A stretch of DNA of 64,000 nucleotides from Leptasterias polaris (Eukaryota > Echinodermata > Asteroidea > Forcipulatida > Asteriidae). Shown here in pieces: positions 10,446 through 20,270 of this stretch. The notes under the pieces were generated by a model. The model searched no databases. It saw only the letters and a program-made list of their open reading frames with translations, and was not told the DNA's origin. Each line of letters starts with the position of its first letter. Position 1 is the stretch's first letter. Position numbers and translations under genes: made by a program. Where the stretch lies: positions 744,001 through 808,000 of the forward strand of contig JAZGTN010000212.1 in NCBI GenBank assembly GCA_037783415.1, in the 5' to 3' direction.

Positions 10446-13400
10446 TTAATTTGAACTGACTGGACCAAAAAAAACCAACACAAAAACACACAGCCGCAGA
10501 AATATTTAACACATTAATTAAATTGTCATTACTCCCCCAAAGAGAGCAATAAATATACCAGCAGATATAATGAAATAAAAACAAATTTTGCTGTAGAAAG
10601 TAAATAAATAAATAAAAGAGAATGGGTATAAAAATGAAATATATTTCTCAAAAAAAAAAAAGTACAAAATTATATAAATGAGTGCAGGTTCAATAAATTA
10701 ATGAAGTTTTAAAATAAAATATTTTTTAAAAAAGTAAAACAACAAATCAAATTATGATATTCACATTAACTGAGTTCAGTCCAGTCCAATGTCACCAACC
10801 AACTTATCAATGAGAGATGTCCATAGGTACTTTTTAGCCTACATTGTAGGGAGTAAAAAAAAGTACACCCAAAAAGTTTGCTAATGTTCAGTGTGACATT
10901 TGATATAACGCTGATGGGCCTACATGATAATGATACATGATCGCACCATACAGTTCCAACGACTGTCACTGATACCCAAGAGTTTGACTGAACGCCCAAG
11001 TGCATGAATTATGTACCTTGGTTACATGAGTGTAACGGCCAGCGTACATGTATCCAGCTACTAATTGGTAATTGTGCAGTAAATGCTCACCTGTTGGCAC
11101 ACACACACACACATACATACGGTACGCTCTTGGAGCCCGATGCTTGTCAAACGACTTTACAGAGACTTGTGTCGGGATGAAGCAACATGTATCGCAATGG
11201 CAAGGGTGGAAACCGGCGGCCCTATTTATACCTTCCTCCTTGGCCCAAAGTTATCCCCATCACATTTGATTTGCCCACTCTTTGCAGTTTGCTTTGTTCC
11301 TTCGATAGCTTGATTTGTGTTTCTGGATCATTGACTAGGCTGAATTGGATCATGCATTGGGTCTTCTTGATTATGAAGCATTTAAGCATGTAAACGGGGT
11401 CACTGGAGTATCATTTGTGCTCTCTTTTTTTTGGGGGGGGGGGGGGGGGGTTTGACTCAATTATCAGTGTGAGTGGCACCTTGCATAGGCGTGTGTATAT
11501 TTTTAAGCTAAACGGTTCCAGTGACTTACAGTGTAGTTTAATGGATTGGATGGCTGACACCCATCAAACACCTATCACCACCCTATCACCACCAACCAAA
11601 CGCTGGGCATGCCGTCGTATACGCATATGTCCATCCCACCACTTTGGGATATTCGAATCACACCTTGTCATCATTGGTAGGAAATCAGTTCTTTATCAGA
11701 TAACCCGGACAATCGAGGGTCTACTTTACATGAGTGCCTTGCAGCAGGCTTTGAGGCGATGGTTGCTCGGTTTTTTTAAGCCCAGCCCACCATAGAAAAA
11801 AAAAAAAAACTTTTGATAAACCAATCAGATATTTGCCAGTGTTCACCTGTTAGACTATATCAGAAAATTTGGCCACATGTGAGGTATAATGCAAGCATTG
11901 TTCACACCCCCTTTTGGGGCAGAAGGGTAAAGGAATGTTGCACCCAATCAACAAGTGTGCGTCCTGCAGTTTTTTGTGTCACGAGGAACCACTTCCAGGT
12001 GTTTTCTTTCCATAATTTATTATCAACTAAATTACACAACCTTGTTAGTTTAAAATTAGTTTGGTTGTATTGTAGCCCTGACAAATTTAGTAGAGGTTGC
12101 GTTGTGACTTTAAAACGAAATCAAAGTTTAATGGTTTTAAGACAGTCCCCCTTCAGCTGTTCAGAAACAAAACAAATAGTTCATTGCCTTCTTCAACGTT
12201 GTCGTGCAAATGTTACAGATTTGTTGGGGGGAAAAAAGGAGAAGTTGTTTTCCAATTTGGAAATAAACAACTGCTTGGAAATGATTAATATCTCAAGATC
12301 ACAAATTACAAACCCACCAGGCTGTCCTTGTGGCGGTAATGGTCTCTGTTCCACATTTCTCCTCAATTTTTTTTTTTCCCTTTCCTTCACCAGGCAGAGT
12401 TTTCTGTGGTACATAGTACAACCATTTAATTTCAAGGTTGTCCCCGACAGAGTTCAGTAGTCGTGTGGTCATAGAACTCCTGCACACAGACTCACAGGCA
12501 CCGGCACTATTCACAATATATTTGTTTGTACCATTGTGCAAAGCACAGAATAAATGAACACGCTGCCCCCTTCGTATGCTTGTGGCTAAGGTTTGTCAAT
12601 GAGGCCCCAGTACGCTCTGATCTAGGACTAGGTCGAGCCGTGACGCCACAGTTGTTAACAAAAATTGGCTAAACAAATACAACTTTTTACTGAGTGAAAT
12701 GAAACAAGAGGCTTGATCAACAGGGGGCATTACTGTTTGGTTGACAAGTCATAAGAAACTTTGTAGCGAATCTGCTTGATTTACTTGGAGTTGCATTTAA
12801 TCCAAATCCAACCCTTTTCCTAAAAAATAAAATTGTGTTGAATATAATTATGTAGAAAGGAGAATTCCTTGAGGGATTCTCTGCCCCAAAACAACCTTGT
12901 ATAATTGCTGAGCACAGGAAAGTTTAGCTTTTACAGCAGAATCAGAATACAGTACCTAGGTCTGGTACTTCATTTTTGTTAGGATAAGGCCGTTTTTCTG
13001 TTAATATTCTGTTTGTTTTGGACAATTTCAAGGGGCAATTGCCTCTGTGTTGTAGCAAGCCTGTGTATCTTGGCATGAGTGGTTTCTTGTTAATTGTTGC
13101 CTCACAATCTGTTCAGCCACATTTTAAAGTAAGATACCACTTCCAATCTCTTACAATGACCTGTCATTACAGGGGATTAGGCCTTTTATAATGTGCTTGT
13201 GGTTAGTCACAACAACAAAAAGGTATTCCATTGGTAAAAACTGCTGTGAGGTAGTTGGTAATGAGGGTAAACAAGCACTTCTTGGAAATGTTTGGTACTT
13301 GAAGAGAACTATGTAGTAAGGTTGAAATGCAGTGCATTCAACTTGACTTTCAGGTAGCTGTTGAAAAAGAGGTCTCAAGTACATGTACCGGTAGTCATAG

Positions 13401-13951
13401 TATGAACACAAATAATAGCTTTTAAAAAATATTGTGGCTCTTTTTTTGTGAGCCACTTTTTGTTCTTCTAAAGGTATCAATCCTAACATTACAGAAATGT
13501 TTTTTAGGAAATAAATTGGTCCTCCTAATTTTACCTGACAACCCTAGGTCTATCATTGTCCACGCACGTCACACTAGGAATATACTGTGTACACACATAC
13601 ACCAATCCCCCATGCATCACCACCGCAAGTCAATACCCTACGTATTACAACTACCCATTGTGGAACCAAAATATTGTTCCCAAATCCCCCGTGGCAAAGT
13701 TGGTTTTTCCACCATTGATGCCTATAGATGTACATGTACATTCTGGAGATGTGCCCAGAGGTACAGTATATACTGTATGGCATGGCCCAATTCCGGAATG
13801 AAATTTCATGTCAATGACCTTTTAACCTGGAAACCTGCTTTGCTGACTATGCTAGTGATACCAGGAATCGGTGCCACAGAACGTCAGTTGTGATTGTCAA
13901 AAAGAACCCGGGTTTTCACTTCTGAATGTAGACATCAACAATATGAGTGCA

Positions 13952-14039
13952 AAGTTGCTAAGTAGAAGTGGAACATGCTTAGCCCAGTTGGTCTTTTGTT
14001 TTGCTTGCCAGCATGTCCAACTCCTTCGGGGCTCATTTT
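13952..14039 (+). repeat. 88-bp segment duplicated at 16270, copy 1
   Basis: From AAGTTGCTAAGTAGAAGTGG to TCCTTCGGGGCTCATTTT, this segment is almost identical (one visible mismatch) to 16270-16357. It runs directly into the 'cttaagcag' MITE at 14035, whereas the second copy does not continue into a complete MITE. Confidence 0.8.
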
Positions 14040-14208
14040 CGTAGTCGTGTAAGCAGAAAATATTGATTAACAATTATCCGCTAAGCAGAAATGAGCAGGA
14101 TACCAGTCACAAACTGTACATGTGTCATGGTAGTTTGGCTGGTAACCTTATTCTGGTAAGCATAATTTCGTTGTGCTAAAATACTTTTTTTCTTAAGCAG
14201 GGCCCAGA
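14035..14208 (+). mobile_element. MITE of the 'cttaagcag' family, copy near 14.1 kb
   Basis: This is a diverged copy of a ~190-bp palindromic family. It carries the shared internal blocks 'gctaagcagaaatgagcagg', 'ataccagtcacaaa.tgtacatgt', 'tggtagtttggctggtaacc' and 'ttattctggtaagcat', ending CTTAAGCAGGGCCC. The family ends are GGGCCCAATTTCATAGAGC and its inverse, with no coding capacity. The left end is degraded here. Confidence 0.7.
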
Positions 14209-14726
14209 AGGTAAAGTAGAGTTAGGGGTCAAAATGTATTAGTACACAGGAAACTTTGAGGACTGACAGGCATTCCGTCCCAACTTTAACTTGATGATTT
14301 GCTTGAATGCATGTATTTATCCAAAACCAGTGCTGAACAATCCACAGAGAACATAGTCAGACCTTGTGGAATGTAACATACACTTCCTACACTGACATAG
14401 AAGTTATTTATTACAAACGGTACCTCCTATAATATGTTACATCTTTAATGTAGTTAGGAAGCCGAACAGAATGACACATTTTCTGGCACATTCTTTTTTA
14501 GAGGAGTAACTTCTAACAGAGCAGCACAACGTTTATGTAATAAGTCTTCACCAAAATTACCACATTCAAAGGATCATCTTTAGAAAATCTAATAACTGAG
14601 AAATTATGGTTTTTTTTAATGTAATTTTAAAAATATTTTTGACTCAAAAGTATCAAAGACAAACTGTGAAACATCTGTTTGCACAAAGTTTGATTTTAAA
14701 TGGAAATAACAATTTTACAAAAGTGG

Positions 14727-14775
14727 TAATGACATGTCGTTTCGACCCTAGCCAAGTCTTTCTCAAAAGGAAGAG
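14727..14775 (+). repeat. Dispersed ~45-bp motif GACCCTAGC.AGTCTTTCTC, copy 1
   Basis: The block TTTCGACCCTAGCCAAGTCT followed by TTCTCAAAAGGAAG is shared with 18628-18675 (same strand) and with 22270-22318 and 52265-52330 (opposite strand). The full form continues GAAGGCTAAATGACAACAC. It probably marks the end of a retroelement family, conceivably Penelope-like, but the identity is inference. Confidence 0.5.
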
Positions 14776-15081
14776 ATGTTTTAAAACAAATACTTGAACA
14801 TAGAACTGTTGCCAACTTTGTCGGATTTGTTTGCAAGCTGATAGAACCAGCTCTCATTTGATCACAACAACAAATAATTGTCAGACTAATTGTCCACCCA
14901 GTCTCAGTTTTGTCTCTGCTGAACCCAATGGAGGCAACGAGATATGGATATGTATGCATACCTAAATAAATCAGCATAAAATGACTTACCTTTGTTGATA
15001 ATCAAGTTGGTTTCGCAAAAGTTGAAGGTGATTGTTACAGAAGAAATTTCAAAATAAGGTCTTTCAGGAAAAAATATCAGT

Positions 15082-15212
15082 GGTGATCCAGCACCGGGAG
15101 CGACCAGCGCTTTATGTTTTTATAAAAAAATATGAGCCGATTTTGTTTTGGGATGGCGATCCAGCGCCTATAGCGACCAGCGCTATGTAAAAAAAATCTA
15201 TGGCAACCAGCG
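15082..15212 (+). repeat. Short tandem blocks of 'gatccagc.cc..agcgaccagcgct'
   Basis: Three diverged units (about 15082, 15148 and 15190) share GATCCAGC(A/G)CC and AGCGACCAGCGCT, separated by AT-rich spacers. It looks like a decayed minisatellite. Nothing else is recognisable nearby. Confidence 0.45.
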
Positions 15213-16269
15213 CCTTAAAGAATGTCCTCTCTCTCTACATCTGTATTGTTAACTCCCAACCTTGGAGAGCGTCCCCCTGTACTTATATAGCCTGCCATTC
15301 CCAATCCCGGGGGTGGCTAAAACAGGTCACACAGGCACCATGCATGTTGGGATTAGCATAGCGTATAATTATCCTGTATCGTAATGCGGAAATTGGTAAT
15401 AAAGAAAAACTTAGCCAAACAAGCGCACAGTTAATATTTGTTGATGATTAAACTGCGGGGATGGTTTTTGGGGCATGACGCAGTGCTAAGCAATTGTCAC
15501 ATAACCCAGTGCCTTGCTTAATTGGAAAGCGTGTACGTACTTCACCAGATGGGTGTAGTGCGCTATCCTCAGTCAAGTGTACACTATAGGTATTGGTCAC
15601 ACGTCTACAGCACATCTTCAGTGCGTCTACGGAAGACCTATGGTGCAGAATACATTTGTGGGTGTATCCTACTGACGTTATTGGGCTTTTAGTTGACACA
15701 AGTAATTTGACATACGAATCCCATAAGGAGTCGTGGTTGACAGATTTCATAAAGCTGCTTTGTAATTAGATTTGGTTAGCATCGAAACAGTCAGTTTACC
15801 AGCCAACCGGTTTGTGTTCTATGTTGTTTACAATTGCTACCCTTTGCTTAGCATATTTGTTAAGCAGCATTATCTGCTTACTTACTTTTGAAAACTTATG
15901 TACTTGGTAGATCCTATTACTTAGAAATGTTATCACCCTCCTGACTTGGTTTACACACAAGAGTTGAGATAATCATTTCAGCATTTACTAAAGTTCAATT
16001 CACCATAGGGTACCTCTCTGAGTGGCTGCCTGACACACTTCCCACACTGCATAACATACACGTTGTACACACCATGTACCCCAGTCAAGGGGAACAAGCA
16101 GACAGTAATGTACATTTTCTTGTATCACACAATGATAAAAAGTGTTACATTTCTCAGCTACTGTGTTACACCAACTTGTCCCAGGCAGTATAGCTTGGCT
16201 CACAATCAATTTGGGAATAATTTCTCAGAGGGCACTAATTTGCTAAGCACCAACAACTTTTGAATTGTT

Positions 16270-16357
16270 AAGTTGCTAAGTAGAAGTGGAACATGCTTAG
16301 CCCAGTTGGTCTTTTGTTTTGCTTGCCAGCATGTCCAACTCCTTTGGGGCTCATTTT
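16270..16357 (+). repeat. 88-bp segment duplicated from 13952, copy 2
   Basis: It is nearly identical to 13952-14039 in the same orientation, about 2.3 kb downstream. After the shared block the sequences diverge, so this is a short segmental or transposon-fragment duplication, not a long tandem duplication. Confidence 0.8.
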
Positions 16358-18627
16358 TCAACTTTTGAATTGCTTCTTTCTAGTTCCCTGCTGATTTTTG
16401 GTTTGTAAACAAAACTTGCGGAGCAATGTTTTCTGCTAAGCAGGTTTGTGAAAAGCAACCGATTATATCCTTAAATATTCTGTTGAAGGTAAAACAGTCA
16501 TATCCACAATCTGGTAATTGTATTTAGCAACTTCGCCCCTATTTCTTACCTTAGTTTGGTTATTGTGCCTAGTGGAGGTTGACAGCATACATTAACTGCA
16601 TTCATGCACAGCATTGGCTAGAACTTAGTCCACAATCAGCATTGTCCGTCTCTGTAGAGAAGGGGTCACCAGTTACACTTGGTTAGTTTTTGTACGATTA
16701 AAGAAATGTTTCTCAAGAGTGATTGACGATCATTAGTTAACACATGTGAACATGGCCACTCCTGATGTGAAGTGTACATAGAATTCCGCTCTGGGCTACG
16801 CAAGTTGTTGTCAGCTCCCCTTGTACAATGAACTTATCAAAACTAACTCGGTTATACAGTTGGAGAAATAGGGGGGACGAAATGACCTGGCATGCTTTTT
16901 GAAGTGAATGTTCCCATTCAAATGGTGTTTGTTTTCGCAGCGTCCGTGTTCGACTTCACTGTTCATTGACACGCACTCACCACAAATTTTGCAACAGTGT
17001 GATGATCGAAGTTGTAAACGGTTATGCTCGTTGTCCGTCAGTGCCAGCAGAGTTAGAGGCTGTGATTTTGATGAAGAAAGACACATCCTTAAATACCCCC
17101 TTGACGGGGGTTGCCTACTCATGCTTGCCTGCTAACTTTATTTGCACTACACTGGGCTTTGCTAGCCACCCACATAATTCAGGGCTTCAAGCAATGCCAT
17201 TGGCCCATTTGATCCTCCGTTGCCGGGGGAAGGATGCCCGCGAGATGTGCTGTTGCCAGGGTCGGGGGCGTATTTTTATGATCCACTTTCTACCCCGTTG
17301 TCTCCCACCATTAGAAACTGAAATCCATTTGAAATATGGACCACTTGTTTGATGAGTGTGCTGCCTTGGTTTATGAGGACTACATGTAGTCATACAGGAC
17401 AACATTTTAGGTGCCTTCTTGTTCAGCCTGTTCATTTTTGTTAATACCTGTGGGTGTTAGTGTCATATATTAATTGATAAAAACCTTCTTGGGAACTCTG
17501 GAACTCTTTCCATCCTGAAGAATTTTTTAATAGCTTTTAAAATGTCAACAAACCAAGCCTGCTCCAAAAGTGGGTAAATGTGTCCTGCATGGGCGAGAAA
17601 AAAGAGAACGTGTTTTGCAACATGCAAGTCACATTTCAAAAGGTTTTTTTTTCGTGGTCACCCCATGTGGAGTTTAAATGACAGTATCATAAAAATGGTT
17701 TAACTAGAGGGAATTATTTATGGTTCGGCATAAAAATGTGTTAAATTCCTTTAGATGTCTTTTTACAGTACTCAGCATTAACATGGTTCTCAAGGTAGAG
17801 TTGTTGTGTTGTTGAGATGCTCCCGGTGCTGTAACGAAGATCACACGATCACTGTGAAATGTATGTGTGGCGTAGGTTACCGTGATTCATCGGTGCTTTT
17901 TAGTGCTACGGTCAGGGGTCACGTTGCAGCCGACATTTGGCAGTTCGTTACATTCCACTGTTAACATACGGCAGAAAATAAATGTGACTTTCCACTCCCG
18001 ATTCATATTGTCGGTTATCAATAACACCTCTACATGGTTTCTGTTTTTCGTTTTCTTTTCATAATGTTTTATGACTTCAGGCTAATACATGAAATGTTGT
18101 TGTGTTTTTTTCGGTGGGCTAGACTGTTTGTTAACGTTCGCTACTTTTGCAGAACCAGAGCAGACTATTAACGTAAATGCACAGTGACTAGTGGAGGTTT
18201 AACCCTCCTACTGCCAACACAATTTGTTATTGAGTTGACTGACCATTCAAAACCATTTGGTTGAATGGTTTTGAGTGGTGAGCTAACTGTGTATAGAGTA
18301 GACCCCCTGAATGGTTTCAAATGGTATGTCAGCTTATCTATAGCCCAGTATGGATACTTTCAAGTGGTGGAATGGTTTGCCCTTGGAGTGGTGATTTTGA
18401 GTGCATTGTTGAACTCAATTAGGGTTACAATGTTTTTGTAAACACAGTGCCAGTGTTTTCCCCATAACTGATAAACACAAGGCTGGGTGCATTACACTTG
18501 GGGTAAACATATACCAGACTTCTGGGCATGTTCCATTTTTACAGAGGTTAAAATTGTTATGTTATTGTATGTTTTTAATTGTTTTGATATTCCTAAGTAT
18601 TATATAACTCAAAAAATAAGTTAGTGG

Positions 18628-18675
18628 CCTGACGTTTTGACCCTAGCAGAGTCTTTCTCGAAGGCTAAATGACAA
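18628..18675 (+). repeat. Dispersed ~45-bp motif GACCCTAGCAGAGTCTTTCTC, copy 2
   Basis: GACGTTTTGACCCTAGCAGA, GTCTTTCTCGAAGGCTAAAT and GACAACACACAACACAC form the longest version in the window. It sits inside the piggyBac-like element. The sequence TATTATATAACTC occurs on both sides (about 18599 and 18721), so it may be a later insertion into that element. Confidence 0.6.
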
Positions 18676-18719
18676 CACACAACACACATACAAGCAGACA
18701 AGAGTTGCAAGAGTAGTCA

Positions 18720-18812
18720 ATATTATATAACTCATTACATAATATTACATAATATTACATAATATTATATAACTCATTACATAATATTACATAATATTAC
18801 ATAATATTATAA
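18720..18812. repeat. AT-rich minisatellite (ATTACATAAT units)
   Basis: Direct repeats of ATTACATAATATTACATAAT alternate with TATTATATAACTC. The array lies inside the piggyBac-like element and repeats the sequence flanking the GACCCTAGC motif. Confidence 0.75.
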
Positions 18813-19392
18813 AGAAAATAATAGTAGGAGTGCACAATTACTGTGCAGTACATTCACCATTCAAAACCATTTAGCCTTGGGGGCATACCACAGTGCAGTG
18901 TATCCACCACTCAAAACCATTTAAATGGTTGTGAATGGTGACACAGCTTATCATCAATACAGGTCAAATGGTACTGCCATGTGTGTACAAAAACAATTGG
19001 GTTGTAAACGTTAGTGAATTTTGAATGGTTTTGAATGGTGTATCAGTAGGAGGGTTAATAGTATTTGAATGGGATGGGGGGGAAAAAATAATAAAATGGC
19101 AGCGAGATGTGTGAAACATTGGTTAAATTTTGTAAAGTCTACATCTGATCAATGGATTAGTGTATTTTATTCACATTATAGAAGAGGCCTTTGCAATGAC
19201 GGAGGAACATTTTAGGCGGGCGGGGGGTGGGGATGTACACAGAAACAGATGTTTTAAACTCTCGTACTCAGCCCATGGTATTAGTACATTAACGAGTAAT
19301 ACAGTAAACATCACCCACACCAAGAAAATCAATCACATTATTTGTTGTGCTGTCCGCTGCTAGGAATTGAACCGTCTCTAGCCACCGGGATA

Positions 19393-19562
19393 GTTTGGTA
19401 GTCTAGTGGTAAGACATGTGCTCTAGCAATGCATAGGTCGTTGGTTGAAATACTACCCGAGTGATTTGCCTGTGGATTTTTTATTTATTTTTTTTAACTC
19501 AGGGAAAAGTACTTAGTATACAGTGCTTGACACACATCGGTGTAAGAGTAAAAACAAATTCA
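19393..19562 (+). mobile_element. tRNA-derived SINE, family 2, copy 1
   Basis: The 5' part resembles a degenerate tRNA: GGTAGTCTAGTGGTAAGAC for the D-arm (box A) and GTTGGTTGAAATACTACCC for the T-arm (box B). It is followed by 'gagtgatttgcctgtggattttt' and the shared tail 'aaagtacttagtatacagtgcttgacacacatcg'. The same tail occurs at 54365-54445 and, inverted with its tRNA head, at 47998-48095. It abuts the LINE fragment at 19565. Confidence 0.6.
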
Positions 19563-19564
19563 AA

Positions 19565-20110
19565 GTCTGCACTGGTTGCCAGTTCAGCATTGTATTCTTT
19601 TCAGACTGCTCCGAATTACTTACAAAGCCATCAACGGACTTGCTCCACAATACATCACCGATCTCATACCACTCCAGCCATCAACGGACTTGCTCCACAA
19701 TACATCACCGATCTCATACCACTCCAGCCATCAACGGACTTGCTCCACAATACATCACCGATCTCATACCACTCCAGCCATCAACGGACTTGCTCCACAA
19801 TACATCACCGATCTCATACCACTCCAGCCATCAACGGACTTGCTCCACAATACATCACCGATCTCATACCACTCCAGCCATCAACGGACTTGCTCCACAA
19901 TACATCACCGATCTCATACCACTCCAGCCATCTTCTTGTAACTTACGGTCTTTAAAAACTTCTTCTCCACGCTCCCAAATGTTAACTCAACTCCTATGGC
20001 CGCCGTGCTTTATCCAGTTAGGCACCAATGTTATGTAACAATCTCCCTAAAGACAACCAAACTTTCCTTTGTGGACATTCTCATGGAGAGACTCATTTGG
20101 GCTCCAAAGC
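19565..20110 (+). mobile_element. LINE fragment (RT C-terminus) carrying a six-fold 50-bp amplification
   Basis: Conceptual translation gives LHWLPVQHCILFRLLRITYK, then AINGLAPQYITDLIPLQPS, the conserved C-terminal segment of CR1/L2-type LINE ORF2. A LWPPCF..GTNVM-like region follows, decayed by frameshifts, with CNNLPKDNQ in another frame. The original single segment is interrupted by the 50-bp array at 19628-19927, which shifts frame with each unit, so the fragment cannot be functional. Confidence 0.65.
19628..19927 (+). repeat. Six identical 50-bp tandem units inside LINE coding sequence
   Basis: The units start CCATCAACGGACTTGCTCCA and end ATCTCATACCACTCCAG at 19628, 19678, 19728, 19778, 19828 and 19878. 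I see no differences between them. The bases AGCCATC occur both at the start of unit 1 and just after unit 6, so the first duplication may have arisen between 7-bp microhomologies. Perfect identity implies recent expansion. Confidence 0.95.
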
Positions 20111-20238
20111 ATTTCTATGTATGCATTTTGTTTATGGGTTGTTGTTGTGTTTTTTCGGGGTGTGGGGGGGGGGGGGTGAGGGGGGTAAAAGCATCTTTGA
20201 ACATATTTTCTATGGATACCAGCCTAAACACATTGTTT

Positions 20239-20270
20239 TAATTGATTGATTGATTGATTGACTGATTGAG
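20239..20270. repeat. (ATTG)n microsatellite
   Basis: Consecutive ATTG units, with one ACTG variant, follow the decayed LINE fragment and may be its former 3' tail. Confidence 0.8.

Larger units (their letters stand above)
9051..13951. other. Intergenic region upstream of the P450; no gene seen
   Basis: Apart from the candidate promoter (9351) and the dispersed repeat at 10105-10445, only simple sequence is recognisable: a CA run near 11099-11118 and poly-G near 11431-11449. The longer open frames (for example 11813-12460, plus strand) show no domain, biased composition or splice-flanked exon character. I read them as chance ORFs. Confidence 0.5.
14209..18198. other. Intergenic stretch; no gene seen
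   Basis: The region holds the repeat blocks listed separately and fragments of the 'gcttagca' family around 15830-15900 and 16420-16460. Open frames are short, overlap on both strands and show no recognisable domain. Confidence 0.5.
18203..19054. mobile_element. Non-autonomous piggyBac-like DNA transposon (852 bp) with TTAA duplication
   Basis: The element begins CCCTCCTACTG and ends CAGTAGGAGGG, perfect 11-bp terminal inverted repeats, each flanked by TTAA (18199-18202 and 19055-19058). TTAA target duplication with CCC(T) termini is the hallmark of the piggyBac superfamily. Inside are repeated blocks built from ACCATTCAAAACCATTT and its inverse (for example near 18240, 18310, 18850, 18905 and 19020), an AT-rich minisatellite and one copy of the GACCCTAGC motif. 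There is no transposase, so movement would need a source elsewhere. Confidence 0.75.

Noticed and set aside
11813..12460. 215-residue plus-strand open frame
   Set aside because: No recognisable domain, low-complexity phenylalanine/serine runs, no conserved-looking segment and no codon or GC rise. Probably chance.
18628..18675. Hammerhead ribozyme as explanation of the GACCCTAGC core
   Set aside because: Penelope-like elements can encode hammerheads, but no CUGAUGA core with matching GAAA and stems was found around any of the four copies.
19628..19927. CRISPR-like array
   Set aside because: The units are directly contiguous and wholly identical, with no variable spacers, and the genome is animal.
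19461..20038. Three overlapping plus-strand frames with repeated INGLAPQYITDLIPLQPST-type peptides
   Set aside because: They come from the six-fold 50-bp array inside a LINE fragment. All three frames are open because the unit lacks stops, so there is no real repeat protein.
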